From IMG/VR virus record IMGVR_UViG_3300046517_000763, positions 1 through 52,816 of that record: 52,816 bases of DNA; one strand, 5' to 3'. The notes beneath the pieces are model-generated. The model searched no databases and was not told the origin of the DNA. It was given only the letters and a program-made list of their open reading frames with translations. Positions 29,199 to 37,854 of this stretch are shown here, one piece after another (the stretch's first letter is position 1; the number at the start of each line of letters is the position of its first letter). A program made the position numbers and the translations under genes. The stretch comes from a virus.

Positions 29199-29672
29199 AT
29201 GTCCGGTCAAGACGATTCAACCACTTACGGCTATACCCTCGACCCGGCACAGGCGGGCCAGATGTACGGCATTGAAGGAATCGAGCTTGTCGATTCTTTC
29301 TCGGCTGAAACGGCCGTCAATTTCGGCGCTCCGGTTAAGCGCGGCACGGCCCCCGGCAGTCAATGCAAGATGATCGACGGTTCGGGCGACACGTTCCTTG
29401 GCGTCGCACGACGCACACTCAATAAGGAAAAGCTGCGCTCCGACACGAGTGTGCTCTACAAGGCGACCGAGATGGTCAACGTCGTTCGCAAGGGCCGGAT
29501 CTGGGTTTATGTGAGCGAGGCCGTCGTGATTGGCGACACGGCTTACGCCGATGCCAATTCGACCAATGTCGGGCAGTTCTCGAAGACTGCGAGCGGCAAT
29601 GTCGTGACCGGCGGCAAATTCATCAGCGCACAGCCCACGCCCGGCGGCTTGGCCGTTCTGGAAATCATCTAA
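29199..29672 (+). CDS. Capsid cement / decoration protein
   Basis: 157 residues, small, beta-rich and Gly/Ala/Val-rich (AETAVNFGAPVKRGTAPGSQ, KGRIWVYVSEAVVIGDTAYA, SGNVVTGGKFISAQPTPGGL AVLEI in two runs). Size, composition and position between protease and major capsid are those of structural cement proteins (DUF2190-like/Gp24-like) that stabilise the expanded head. A GGATTAAGG sequence precedes the ATG. Confidence 0.8.
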   Translation: MSGQDDSTTYGYTLDPAQAGQMYGIEGIELVDSFSAETAVNFGAPVKRGTAPGSQCKMIDGSGDTFLGVARRTLNKEKLRSDTSVLYKATEMVNVVRKGRIWVYVSEAVVIGDTAYADANSTNVGQFSKTASGNVVTGGKFISAQPTPGGLAVLEII

Positions 29673-29699
29673 CGCTATTTTCTCGGAGGAGAATTAAAA

Positions 29700-30677
29700 A
29701 TGTCACTTATGGACCAACTCCGCCAGGATAGCGCAAGCTACTCGCACCTGCGCGAGGACGCCGACTTTTCCATCTTCTTCGAGCGCGAGCTTGAGTTCCG
29801 CAAGGCGCGTTCCTACGATATCGTCCGTGCCCCGCTCAAGGCGATGGAGCTTATCCCGGTGTCGATGGAAGCCGGGCCGGGCGCGGAGACCATTGCGTAC
29901 GAGCAGTACGACAAGACGGGCGTCGCGAAGATCATCGCGAACTACGCTGACGATTTGCCGCGCGCCGACATCAAGGGCAAGGAATTCCGTTTCCCCGTGC
30001 GCTCCATCGGCAACAGCTACGGCTACTCCATTCAGGAAATCCGCGCCGCGGCGCTCGCCGGCAAGCCGCTCCAGCAGCGCAAGGCCGACGCCGCAGTCCG
30101 CGCGCAGCGCGAAGAGTGGAATCGCTTGGCGTTCTACGGCGATGCGCCGTCCGGCCTGCCCGGCTGGCTCGGCAACGCCGCTATTCCCATCGCGACGGTG
30201 GCGAATGACGGCACGGGCTCGACCACGACATTCTCGACTAAGACCCCCGATCAAATCCTTCGGGACATGAACAATCTCTGCAACGGGATCGTGTCGCTTA
30301 CGAATGGCGCGGAACAGCCTGACACCCTCGTCATGCCGATTGCGCAGTACGCCTATATCTCCAGCACGGCGCGCTCTGCGAATTCGGACACGACGATTCT
30401 GGACTATTTCCTGCGCAACAATCCGTTCATCAAATCGGTGGATTGGGCGAACGAGTTGAAGGGTGCGGGCGCGTTTCTTTCGACGCCGCAGTCCACGAAA
30501 GACATCATGATTGCCTATCGCAAATCGCCGGATGCTTTCACGTTCGAAATGCCGCAGCCTTTCGAGCAATTTCCGGTGCAGGAAGAGGGCTTGGAATTTG
30601 TCATCCCGTGCCATTCGCGCGTGGGGGGTTGTCTGGTCTATTACCCTTTCAGCCAAAGCATCGCTTACGGGATCTAA
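29700..30677 (+). CDS. Major capsid protein (DUF2184)
   Basis: 325 residues. FFERELEFRKARSYDIVRAP near the N-terminus, GYSIQEIRAAALAGKPLQQR, AVRAQREEWNRLAFYGDAPS, LPGWLGN and the late QFPVQEEGLEFVIPCHSRVG then VYYPFSQSIAYGI fit the DUF2184 HK97-fold major capsid family. Excellent ribosome site (GGAGGAG before ATG). No N-terminal delta domain, consistent with a separate scaffold. High G+C and strong codon bias, as expected of the most expressed gene. Confidence 0.92.
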   Translation: MSLMDQLRQDSASYSHLREDADFSIFFERELEFRKARSYDIVRAPLKAMELIPVSMEAGPGAETIAYEQYDKTGVAKIIANYADDLPRADIKGKEFRFPVRSIGNSYGYSIQEIRAAALAGKPLQQRKADAAVRAQREEWNRLAFYGDAPSGLPGWLGNAAIPIATVANDGTGSTTTFSTKTPDQILRDMNNLCNGIVSLTNGAEQPDTLVMPIAQYAYISSTARSANSDTTILDYFLRNNPFIKSVDWANELKGAGAFLSTPQSTKDIMIAYRKSPDAFTFEMPQPFEQFPVQEEGLEFVIPCHSRVGGCLVYYPFSQSIAYGI

Positions 30678-30688
30678 TCGAGGGTGTG

Positions 30689-31054
30689 ATGAAGGTTCGT
30701 TACAACGGCACGAGCATCCTGACTTGTTATTTGCGCCCCCCGCATGCGCCCGTGCAACTCGCGCCCGGCCTTAACTATGTCCAAGACGATGCGCAAGCAA
30801 CCGAGTTCAAGAACCATCCTAGCGTGAAGGATTTCATCGCGACCAAGACGATTGAGATTCTGAGCGCGGATACGCCAAAGCTCGCCAAGGAAATCGTCGT
30901 TGACATAAAGGACATGTTCAACGTCAACGAATTGCGCAAGCTTGAGCAGAGCGAAGCGCCGTCCGTCTCCAAGGCAGCCTCAAAGCGGCTTGTCGAGCTG
31001 CTAGGGCGCCCGACACCGAAGGGTGGGGCCGATGCCTCTTCTGGAGCAAACTAG
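30689..31054 (+). CDS. Head protein of unknown role (121 aa)
   Basis: MKVRYNGTSILTCYLRPPHA then QLAPGLNYVQDDAQATEFKN form a small beta domain; the C-terminal half is helical (ELRKLEQSEAPSVSKAASKR) with a Lys/Gly end. AGGGTG precedes the ATG at 30689. Proteins of this type often sit between capsid and connector genes; function not established. Confidence 0.65.
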   Translation: MKVRYNGTSILTCYLRPPHAPVQLAPGLNYVQDDAQATEFKNHPSVKDFIATKTIEILSADTPKLAKEIVVDIKDMFNVNELRKLEQSEAPSVSKAASKRLVELLGRPTPKGGADASSGAN

Positions 31055-31409
31055 CGCCCTACAGGTCATCGCGCCTGAGCTGTTCAATCCGACCGTCAAT
31101 CCCACGATTGACGCGGCGCTCGGCCTTGCGGATATCCGCACGAGCCAATCGGCGTTTGGGGTAAAGCGGGACCTGGCCGTCGCCTATCTCGCGGCGCACA
31201 TGCTCACCCTGGCCGGCCGCAGGGGCTATGGCGGCGCGATTATAGGGCTCAAGGAGGGCGACCTTGCCGTGCAGTATGGCGGCGGGCGCCAAGAGTCTCG
31301 GGCGCTTGAGGCGACGTCCTACGGCCTGGAGCTTATCCAGCTCCGAGACGAGAACATTTTCGGCACGACGGTTACGCCTCCCGTTCCTCCTGACGCGGAA
31401 ATCTTGTGA
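31032..31409 (+). CDS. Head-tail connector (DUF4054-like)
   Basis: 125 residues. APELFNPTVNPTIDAALGLA, FGVKRDLAVAYLAAHMLTLA and GYGGAIIGLKEGDLAVQYGG follow the DUF4054 pattern of small helical adaptor proteins that dock under the portal. Starts at ATG 31032 (overlapping the previous gene by 23 bases) or 31023. Ends with TGATG into the next gene. Confidence 0.8.
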   Translation: MPLLEQTSALQVIAPELFNPTVNPTIDAALGLADIRTSQSAFGVKRDLAVAYLAAHMLTLAGRRGYGGAIIGLKEGDLAVQYGGGRQESRALEATSYGLELIQLRDENIFGTTVTPPVPPDAEIL

Positions 31410-31972
31410 TGGGCGCCCTTGACCGTTTCAACACCGTTGTGGATATCGATCACGGGTTCCACGCCATCATGGCGGAGCTGGCGTCGTTCAAGCATATGAG
31501 TGTCAAGATCGGCATTCAGGACGACGCAGAGGCTGAAGCGGACGGAACGCCTATGGTGCTCGTCGGCGCTGTCAATGAATTCGGCACGCATGACGGACGC
31601 ATCCCTGAGCGCTCTTGGCTCCGCTCGACCGCAGATGAGAAGCGGGAAAAGTGGAATCTCGGGATCTCCAACGGCCTCAAGACGATCATCGACCAATTGC
31701 ACGGCGTATCGTCGGGCGAGAAGGTCCTGACGGCCGCGGTGCACGGCACAACGCTCTCGTCCCTGCTTACCGCGTCGGTTGGGGCCGGCGCCAAGGCGCG
31801 TCATCTGCTCAAGCTGGTCGGCGAAGCCGCCAAGGCTGATATTCAAGCCAAGATCCGTTCGAACGTGCCGCCCCCCAATGCCCCCTCGACCATTGCGCAA
31901 AAGGGCAGCTCCAAGACCTTGATCGACACGGGCGCCATGCTGCGTTCAATCGACTACAAGGTGGAGGGCTGA
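31409..31972 (+). CDS. HK97 gp10-like head-tail joining / tail completion protein
   Basis: 187 residues. VGAVNEFGTHDGRIPERSWL and a C-terminal NVPPPNAPSTIAQKGSSKTL, IDTGAMLRSIDY are hallmark stretches of the phage gp10-like / Mu virion-morphogenesis family (EFGT..IPeRsfl, lidTG.l..Si). Joins head and tail. Overlaps the upstream gene by TGATG. Confidence 0.88.
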   Translation: MGALDRFNTVVDIDHGFHAIMAELASFKHMSVKIGIQDDAEAEADGTPMVLVGAVNEFGTHDGRIPERSWLRSTADEKREKWNLGISNGLKTIIDQLHGVSSGEKVLTAAVHGTTLSSLLTASVGAGAKARHLLKLVGEAAKADIQAKIRSNVPPPNAPSTIAQKGSSKTLIDTGAMLRSIDYKVEG

Positions 31973-31974
31973 TC

Positions 31975-32322
31975 GTGGCTTCGCCATTCGTTCAATTCCA
32001 CAAGCCGATTGACGTTCTGCGCAAGACGGCCGGCGCTTACGTTGACGGTGTGTGGGTCGAGGGCGAAGCACAAATCGTCGGTATCATGGGCAGCCTTCAG
32101 CCTTTGCGTCCGACCGATTTGCAACTCGTTCCCGAGGGGCGCCGCGACTCCGCAAAGTTTCGTCTGTACACGGACCAAAAGCTTGTGACGACGAAAGAGG
32201 GCAGCCAAAACCCCGATATTGTCTCTATAGACGATAGCGATTTCGAGATTATCGGCGAGGCGATCTGGCAGAACGGCGTCATCCCTCACAATATCTACAT
32301 TCTCGGGCGGATGCAGGAATGA
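31975..32322 (+). CDS. Head closure / stopper-like protein
   Basis: 115 residues, beta-rich, with GTG start at 31975. IVGIMGSLQPLRPTDLQLVP and DFEIIGEAIWQNGVIPHNIY are typical of the small beta-barrel closure proteins between connector and tail terminator in this gene order. Not certain as a family call; position is the main support. ATGA overlap with the next gene. Confidence 0.75.
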   Translation: MASPFVQFHKPIDVLRKTAGAYVDGVWVEGEAQIVGIMGSLQPLRPTDLQLVPEGRRDSAKFRLYTDQKLVTTKEGSQNPDIVSIDDSDFEIIGEAIWQNGVIPHNIYILGRMQE

Positions 32323-32831
32323 ATCTCTCCCAGGTTCGAGGTATCCTACAAACTTTCGCGCAACGTCGTGTCACGACGGGCTGCGAGGTCATTTTCGCGA
32401 ACCAGAATTCGCCGCGCCCAGACTTTCCATTCGTCATGATCTACACGCGAAAAGGTACGGACGTTGGGCAGCCCACGGAATCGCGAGCCGACAATTACGG
32501 CAATGTGCATTTGACGATTGACGCCAATGTGCTCGTACAGTTCCAAGGCTTTGGCCCTGGGGCGCTCGACATCATCGAAGACCTTTCGCACGAATTTGAG
32601 AAGCCGCGCCAGCGCGAGGATTTGCAGCGTGCCGGACTCATCTATGTGGAAGAGGTGATGCCCGTCAGTGACATTTCTGCCGTGACTGGCACAGGATTCG
32701 AGCAGCGAGCGGCGTTCGATGCTATGTTCCGCGTCGCCATGGAATTTGACGATAACGTATCGGTGATCGAGCACGTCATAGGCGAAGGCACAATCGATAG
32801 TCTTCACGTCCCGATTGACATAGGAGCTTAA
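32319..32831 (+). CDS. Neck / tail terminator protein (LIC_12616-like)
   Basis: 170 residues. PRPDFPFVMIYTRKGTDVGQ, the central LTIDANVLVQFQGFGPGALD, then EKPRQREDLQRAGLIYVEEV and FEQRAAFDAMFRVAMEFDD fit the neck-terminator family next to sheath genes. It caps the tail tube and docks it to the head. Confidence 0.85.
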   Translation: MNLSQVRGILQTFAQRRVTTGCEVIFANQNSPRPDFPFVMIYTRKGTDVGQPTESRADNYGNVHLTIDANVLVQFQGFGPGALDIIEDLSHEFEKPRQREDLQRAGLIYVEEVMPVSDISAVTGTGFEQRAAFDAMFRVAMEFDDNVSVIEHVIGEGTIDSLHVPIDIGA

Positions 32832-32835
32832 GAAA

Positions 32836-33864
32836 ATGGCGCTTGAAGACATCGTAAAAGTCCAAATCAGCCGGGAAACGACCGTCGTTTCGCAAGTCGG
32901 ATTTGGCACGCCGCTTTTCGTCGGGACTTCGCAGCGCTTCTCAAGCGAGCCGCTGAAATCTTATGGCACGATTGCGGAAGTCGCCGTCGATTTCCAAACG
33001 ACGGACCCGGAATATTTGATGGCGAACACAGCATTCGCTCAGACGTTTGCGCCTGACCGCGTGAAGATCGGCCAGAAGCATACGGGCACGAGCTGGACTA
33101 ATACGATGATCGCGATTGAGAACGCGGATTCGGATTGGTACGGTTTGGCTGTTTCGAGCCGGGCGCAGGCCGACATTATTGAGCTTGCCAATTGGATCGA
33201 GACGCAGAAGAAAATTTTCGTTGCGGCGAGCGGCGACGCAGGCGTCAAGAACCCTTCGATTACGAATGACGTGGCGTCTGTGTTGAAGCAGGACGCCTTC
33301 TCGCGGACGGCTTTGCTGTTCCACAATCAAGCGTCGCTCTACTACCCCGACGCGGGATGGCTCGGTAAAATGCTTCCGACCAAGCCGGGCAGCGCGACGT
33401 GGAAATTCAAGACGCTGGCCACAATCCCCTCGGACACACTCGTCTCTGCGGATCGTGACACGATTTTGCTCAAGAAGGCCAATTGCTACGAGACGGTGGC
33501 AGGCGTCAACATCACGGAAGACGGAACGACGGCCGCGCCGGAATGGATCGACGTGATTGTCGGGCTCGATTGGCTCACGGCGCGCATGAAGGAGCGCGTC
33601 TTTGGCGCCCTCGTCAATTCGCCTAAGATCCCTTACACAAATCGAGGAATTGGCATCATCAAGAATCTCGTGCGCGAGCAATTGGATATCGCCGTTGATA
33701 TGGACATCATCGCGCCAGAGCCGAAATTTACCGTCACGGCGCCGGACGTGCTCGACGTCGATCCTATTGACCGCGGGAATCGCGTGCTGCGCGACGTGAA
33801 ATTTACGGGCCGATTAGCGGGAGCTATTCACCAATTAGACGTGCAAGGGGTCGTTACCGTTTAG
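32836..33864 (+). CDS. Tail sheath protein (DUF3383)
   Basis: 342 residues. Begins MALEDIVKVQISRETTVVSQ; LFVGTSQRFSSEPLKSYGTI, NWIETQKKIFVAASGDAGVK, LLFHNQASLYYPDAGWLGKM and GIGIIKNLVREQLDIAVDMD are DUF3383 features. The protein forms the contractile outer sheath, which makes the phage a myovirus. Followed immediately by the tube gene. Confidence 0.92.
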   Translation: MALEDIVKVQISRETTVVSQVGFGTPLFVGTSQRFSSEPLKSYGTIAEVAVDFQTTDPEYLMANTAFAQTFAPDRVKIGQKHTGTSWTNTMIAIENADSDWYGLAVSSRAQADIIELANWIETQKKIFVAASGDAGVKNPSITNDVASVLKQDAFSRTALLFHNQASLYYPDAGWLGKMLPTKPGSATWKFKTLATIPSDTLVSADRDTILLKKANCYETVAGVNITEDGTTAAPEWIDVIVGLDWLTARMKERVFGALVNSPKIPYTNRGIGIIKNLVREQLDIAVDMDIIAPEPKFTVTAPDVLDVDPIDRGNRVLRDVKFTGRLAGAIHQLDVQGVVTV

Positions 33865-33882
33865 CGAATAGGAGAAATTTCA

Positions 33883-34335
33883 ATGGCTGGCTCGGTCAGA
33901 ACCTACGACCCGCGAAATGTTATTTGCATAATTGGGGTCATCCCAATGAGCGGGTATATGGACGGCACTTTCATCGATCTTGAACAAGATGAAAATGCGT
34001 ACAAGAAAACAGTCGGAGCGGATGGCGAAGTTTCGCGTTCGCGCTCCAACAATCAAACGGGCACGCTGAAGCTCACGCTTAAGCAGACTTCGCCGGGTAA
34101 CGATGTTCTGTCATCGCTTTACGATCTAGACTTGGTAAGCAATGCAGGGATCTTTCCCGTCACCATTGAAGAAGGCGGTGGTGGGCGCACTTTGATGTTT
34201 GCGCAAGCCGCATGGATCGAAAAACTCGCGAAACTGGATTACGGAAAAGATATCGTTGGTCGAGAATGGGTCATCGCTCTTTCCGACATTAAAGCCTTCA
34301 TCGGCGGCAACGATGCTTCAAGTGGGGTCGCTTGA
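33883..34335 (+). CDS. Tail tube protein (DUF3277)
   Basis: 150 residues. RTYDPRNVICIIGVIPMSGY, FIDLEQDENAYKKTVGADGE, NQTGTLKLTLKQTSPGNDVL and VTIEEGGGGRTLMFAQAAWI fit the DUF3277 tube family paired with DUF3383 sheaths (KPP10/Pam3-like phages). Forms the rigid inner tube. Its stop overlaps the start of the inserted HNH gene as TGATG. Confidence 0.92.
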   Translation: MAGSVRTYDPRNVICIIGVIPMSGYMDGTFIDLEQDENAYKKTVGADGEVSRSRSNNQTGTLKLTLKQTSPGNDVLSSLYDLDLVSNAGIFPVTIEEGGGGRTLMFAQAAWIEKLAKLDYGKDIVGREWVIALSDIKAFIGGNDASSGVA

Positions 34336-34793
34336 TGCAGACAATTTTGGATTTTTATCCAGGCAAAATAAAGGTTGACTGTTTGCCTGGGCCTACTAGG
34401 GGCTGTTGGGTGTGGCAACGCGCGCGCAATCGTGGGGGCTACGGTATTTTAAAACGCGATGGAAAGTCGGGCTTGGCCCACCGCTTTTCTTGGGAAACAT
34501 CAATTGGTCCTATAACGGATAAAGTTTTGCATAAGTGCGACAACCCGGCTTGTGTAAATCCTTCGCATTTGTTTGAGGGCTCGCAGTGCGACAATAACAA
34601 AGACAAAAAGAATAAAGGTCGCGGCGCAAAAGCTCAATTCAGTAAGCGAACATTGACCGCTGATCAAGTGCGCGCAATACGCGCGAACCCTTTAGGCTTA
34701 TCTGGGGTCGAATTGGCTAAACTGCATGGCACTTCTCCGCTTATAATTTCTAGAATTCGCGCGTTGAAGATTTACACTGTGCTGGAGAATTGA
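34335..34793 (+). CDS. HNH endonuclease (homing type), copy 2
   Basis: 152 residues. TRGCWVWQRARNRGGYGILK, AHRFSWETSIGPITDKVLHK and CDNPACVNPSHLFEGSQCDN give the same Cys/His core as copies 1 and 3; the C-terminus TLTADQVRAIRANPLGLSGV then LHGTSPLIISRIRALKIY is the HTH. It lies exactly between the tube and tail chaperone genes, with no spare bases on either side, and is clearly AT-rich relative to both. Free-standing homing endonuclease that probably cuts uninterrupted relatives at this spot. Confidence 0.9.
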   Translation: MQTILDFYPGKIKVDCLPGPTRGCWVWQRARNRGGYGILKRDGKSGLAHRFSWETSIGPITDKVLHKCDNPACVNPSHLFEGSQCDNNKDKKNKGRGAKAQFSKRTLTADQVRAIRANPLGLSGVELAKLHGTSPLIISRIRALKIYTVLEN

Positions 34794-35240
34794 ATGGCCA
34801 TCGAAACTAAAGAGCGCGATATCAACGGCGCGTCCTACAAGGTAACCACGTTCCCCGGCCGCACTGGCGCGCGCATGACGTTCAAGCTCGCCAAGCTGCT
34901 CGGGCCGGGCCTTGGAAGCGCGCTGGAGGCGGGCGAGAGCGCCGGAGGCCTTATGCAGGCCGAGCTAGGCAGTAAGAGCGTGGGCGCGCTCCTAGCGGCC
35001 TTTACCGAGCGGCTGGACCCCGACCGTGACACCGAATTGCTGCTTAGCCTGTTCAGCATGACGTGGCGCAATGGGCGTGAGCTGACAGCGGCGGAATTCG
35101 ACAGCGCCTTTGCCGGCAATTTCGGAGAAATGATCCAGGCCCTCGGCTTTGTCTTCGAGGTCAACTTTTCAAGTTTTATGGGGGCGGTGAGGACTATTAC
35201 AAGCCTTACCGCCGCGCAGGAAGCCCCGCTCAAAAACTGA
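34794..35240 (+). CDS. Tail assembly chaperone, short form (G-like)
   Basis: 148 residues. MAIETKERDINGASYKVTTF, GRTGARMTFKLAKLLGPGLG, and a helical body; it matches by position and size the chaperones encoded between tube and tape measure. The zero frame ends AAA AAC TGA at 35232-35240. Just before that stop is C AAA AAC (35231-35237), a -1 slippery heptamer, and the -1 frame is open on to 35416 with no usable start codon of its own. The short form would coat the tape measure during tail assembly. Confidence 0.85.
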   Translation: MAIETKERDINGASYKVTTFPGRTGARMTFKLAKLLGPGLGSALEAGESAGGLMQAELGSKSVGALLAAFTERLDPDRDTELLLSLFSMTWRNGRELTAAEFDSAFAGNFGEMIQALGFVFEVNFSSFMGAVRTITSLTAAQEAPLKN

Positions 35241-35416
35241 CGGGGACGCTCGACTCCGATCTGGAACAGGAATGGATTATCTGGCGTCTCGTGCTGGAGG
35301 GTGTCGCGAAGCTTGAAGAGTTAGAGACGATTTATTCATTGGATGACGTGCTGCGCGCAAATGCGCTGCTCGACTTTAAAGCAGACATGGAAGCGAACGC
35401 GGCGAAGGAAAAGTAA
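34794..35416 (+). CDS. Tail assembly chaperone, long form by -1 frameshift (GT-like)
   Basis: A -1 slip at C AAA AAC (35231-35237) joins the short form to a 59-residue extension (LTGTLDSDLEQEWIIWRLVL and on to ANAAKEK; stop TAA 35414-35416), giving about 207 residues. The extension is a proper acidic helical domain ending 3 bases before the tape measure start. In the -1 frame there is no ATG upstream, and a TGA near 35080 closes it, so it cannot be translated alone except from a late GTG. G/GT-type frameshifting is known in most tailed phages with long tails. A G5 run at about 35180 is a weaker alternative slip site. Confidence 0.75.
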
Positions 35417-35418
35417 GA

Positions 35419-36927
35419 ATGCTCGTTCGCGAATTAGTAACCCGCCTCGGGTTCGAAACGGAAGACGCAGAGCGCCAGGTTCTTCGCTTTACGCGGCTCG
35501 TCGGCACTCTTTCTGAAACATTGTTAGGCGTTACCGTTGCGGCCGTAGCCGTAAGCGCGGGCATTTTCGAGCTTGCCAAAAAAACAGCAGAGTACGGCGT
35601 TGACGTAAAGAAGTCCGCCGAAGACATTGGCATCGCGACCGACGCCTTTCAACGTCTGAAATATTCTGCGGATCAATTTGATTTGGATCCCGAGCGCTTC
35701 ACGTTCGGCCTCAAGTTTTTCACCCGCATCGTTGGCGATGCGAAACTCGGGCTTAAGGGCCTCGGTGCGGCCGGCGCCAAGGAGCTTGGCCACCTTGGGA
35801 TCAACATCCACCAAGATCAAGTCAAGGTGTTGCTGGATCTCGCGGACAAACTCCACACGATCAAAGATACGAGCGAGCGCGCAGCAATCGCACAACAGTT
35901 CTTCGGTCGAAACTCAGTGCGTATGGCCAATTGGCTCGCACAAGGCAGCGCTGCGCTCAAGGCGCAGGGCGCAGAATTTGAAGCCCTAGGCGGGATTATA
36001 ACCGAAGAATCGACCGAGCAATCCGAAGAATTTGTCAAGGGCATGAAGTCCATAGGGACGGCAATGCTTGGCGTTAGAAACGCAATCGGCGTGGCGTTTC
36101 TCCCCGCATTCAACGACATGATACGACGGTTTAAAGATTGGTACGTCGATAATGGAAAGCTGATCCGGCAGAACATCGTCGGGTTCTTCAAGACTATCGG
36201 CGATGTTCTCGGCCTTATTTTCATCCCCGTTCGGCATTTCACAGATGCCATTGTTGCCATGCTGCGTTGGGTATGGGAAGCGCCCCTCGCCGTGAAGCTA
36301 CTCGGTGCGGTGCTGATGGCCTACCTGTTTCCGGCTTTCGTGGCGAGCGCTATTGCGGCAGCCCCACTCGTCGGCGCCATCGCATCGATTGTGCTCGCGC
36401 TTGACGATCTCGTTACGTACTTCGAGGGGGGCGATTCGCTGCTCGGCAATATGCTTCCGCCGTGGAACATTCTAAAATACGGCATACAAGCTTTTGTCGA
36501 AGATATAACGCAAGCCTTCGCGAATTTCGAAAACGGCATTTTCAATCTCGCCAAGAGCATCGGCGATTTCATAAGCAACGCAGGCGAAAAGCTTCTTGGC
36601 TGGCTGGAGAAAGTTAAAACGTATTCCGACGTTCTGGGATTCATTGGCCAATTGTTGAACCCGTTCGGCGGAATGGCGCTCGGCTTTCAAGCCGCGGCTT
36701 TGCCCGGTGGCGTCGCCAATCCCCGCGTGCAAAGCATCGCGAAAGCGACCTACGCCGCAAAACACACCAATGTCACGGTGAACCACGAAACGACGATAAC
36801 CGTACCGCAAGGAACTTCCGAAGATCAAATGCGCGCCGTTGATTCTCAGGTCAAGAAATCTTGGCACGATCTTTGGAACGGGGAAATGCGAAAGACCGTA
36901 GGGGACGTGCCACGCCATGGCCCTTGA
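35419..36927 (+). CDS. Tail tape measure protein
   Basis: 502 residues, largely helical, with hydrophobic stretches at about 34-50 (LLGVTVAAVAVSAGIF) and about 294-331 (LLGAVLMAYLFPAFVASAIA and following), as tape measures have. It sets tail length; 500 residues would correspond to a short contractile tail of roughly 75 nm (about 1.5 angstrom per residue, a known rule of thumb). It follows the chaperone cassette by 2 bases. The C-terminal 60 residues are soluble and may contact the baseplate hub. Confidence 0.9.
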   Translation: MLVRELVTRLGFETEDAERQVLRFTRLVGTLSETLLGVTVAAVAVSAGIFELAKKTAEYGVDVKKSAEDIGIATDAFQRLKYSADQFDLDPERFTFGLKFFTRIVGDAKLGLKGLGAAGAKELGHLGINIHQDQVKVLLDLADKLHTIKDTSERAAIAQQFFGRNSVRMANWLAQGSAALKAQGAEFEALGGIITEESTEQSEEFVKGMKSIGTAMLGVRNAIGVAFLPAFNDMIRRFKDWYVDNGKLIRQNIVGFFKTIGDVLGLIFIPVRHFTDAIVAMLRWVWEAPLAVKLLGAVLMAYLFPAFVASAIAAAPLVGAIASIVLALDDLVTYFEGGDSLLGNMLPPWNILKYGIQAFVEDITQAFANFENGIFNLAKSIGDFISNAGEKLLGWLEKVKTYSDVLGFIGQLLNPFGGMALGFQAAALPGGVANPRVQSIAKATYAAKHTNVTVNHETTITVPQGTSEDQMRAVDSQVKKSWHDLWNGEMRKTVGDVPRHGP

Positions 36928-37522
36928 TATGCTTTTCCGAATGCTAGGCACGCCGACGTCTAAGACACAGATTGGCGCGATCACGCTTGACGCCGCGATC
37001 ACGGACACGCACGAGTTTTCGGCAGAGGTAACCAATCACCCCCTCGAAACGGGCTCATCCATCACGGACCATGTGTTCCTCAACCCGGATCGTCTGACGA
37101 TCGAAGGAGAGGTTACGAATTCGCCGGTGCAGATTTTTGGCGGCATTCTGAGCGGCGGGTTTAGCGGTCTGTCGGATCGCCGTGTCGAAGCATTCGAGGA
37201 GCTGATCGCGCTCAACAAAGCGCGTGCTCCTATTACCGTCGTCACCGGGCTGGCAGTCTATAAAAACATGGTGCTTAACAATCTGAAAGTGCCGCGCGAC
37301 ACAAACACGGGGCAGCGCTTGCTTTTCACCGCCGAGTTTCAACGGGTGACGTTTGTCGAAACAAAGAATGTTGAGATATCGCAAGACAAAACGAGCAAGC
37401 CGGACCAAGCCGCTTCAAAACAAGACGCAGGCTCTCAAACGACGAAAGACGCGACCACCACGCAAACCAATAAATCCCTAGCCGTGCGAGGGATCGATGC
37501 GATCAAGGGGGCGCTGCATTAA
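36917..37522 (+). CDS. Dit-like baseplate protein
   Basis: 201 residues. The N-terminal part (AITLDAAITDTHEFSAEVTN HPLETGSSITDHVFLNPDRL in two runs, IEGEVTNSP, RVEAFEELIALNKARAPITV) matches the Dit-like N-terminal domain of KPP10/Pam3-type baseplates. The C-terminal 45 residues are Gln/Thr/Lys/Asp-rich and disordered. It forms a hub ring at the end of the tube. Confidence 0.85.
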   Translation: MALDMLFRMLGTPTSKTQIGAITLDAAITDTHEFSAEVTNHPLETGSSITDHVFLNPDRLTIEGEVTNSPVQIFGGILSGGFSGLSDRRVEAFEELIALNKARAPITVVTGLAVYKNMVLNNLKVPRDTNTGQRLLFTAEFQRVTFVETKNVEISQDKTSKPDQAASKQDAGSQTTKDATTTQTNKSLAVRGIDAIKGALH

Positions 37523-37854
37523 TGGCGTACATCGTTTTGCCCTGGCAAGATTTTCCTGCGTACCAAATGACGGTGCCACTTGAGCAGACGGCCTATGTCT
37601 TCAATTTCAAATGGAACACAAGCTTTTCGTTCTGGACAATGGACATCCTAGATCCGCAGGGGGATTTGCTCATTGCTGGGTTAAAGCTTGTGCTGCATGT
37701 CGAGCTGCTGCGCCGCTATCAGAACGCGCTATTGCCTCCTGGCGAACTGCGTGTGATCGATACGGAAGGCGCGCTGACAGAAATCAGCCGTGCCGATATG
37801 GGCGTGTTCGCGCAGCTTATTTACAGGGAGTCCACGACCGTTGACGCAGTTTGA
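37522..37854 (+). CDS. Baseplate plug protein (Pam3 gp18-like)
   Basis: 110 residues. WQDFPAYQMTVPLEQTAYVF NFKWNTSFSFWTMDILDPQG (in two runs) then LLIAGLKLVLHVELLRRYQN and LPPGELRVIDTEG are the pattern of the small plug protein of minimal myophage baseplates. One-base overlap with the Dit-like gene; its end overlaps the next gene's TTG start by 14 bases. Confidence 0.85.
   Translation: MAYIVLPWQDFPAYQMTVPLEQTAYVFNFKWNTSFSFWTMDILDPQGDLLIAGLKLVLHVELLRRYQNALLPPGELRVIDTEGALTEISRADMGVFAQLIYRESTTVDAV

Noticed and set aside
29703-30656. Minus-strand 317-codon open frame opposite the major capsid gene
   Set aside because: Product is an Arg/His-rich mirror of a strongly biased gene; no start signal and no family features.
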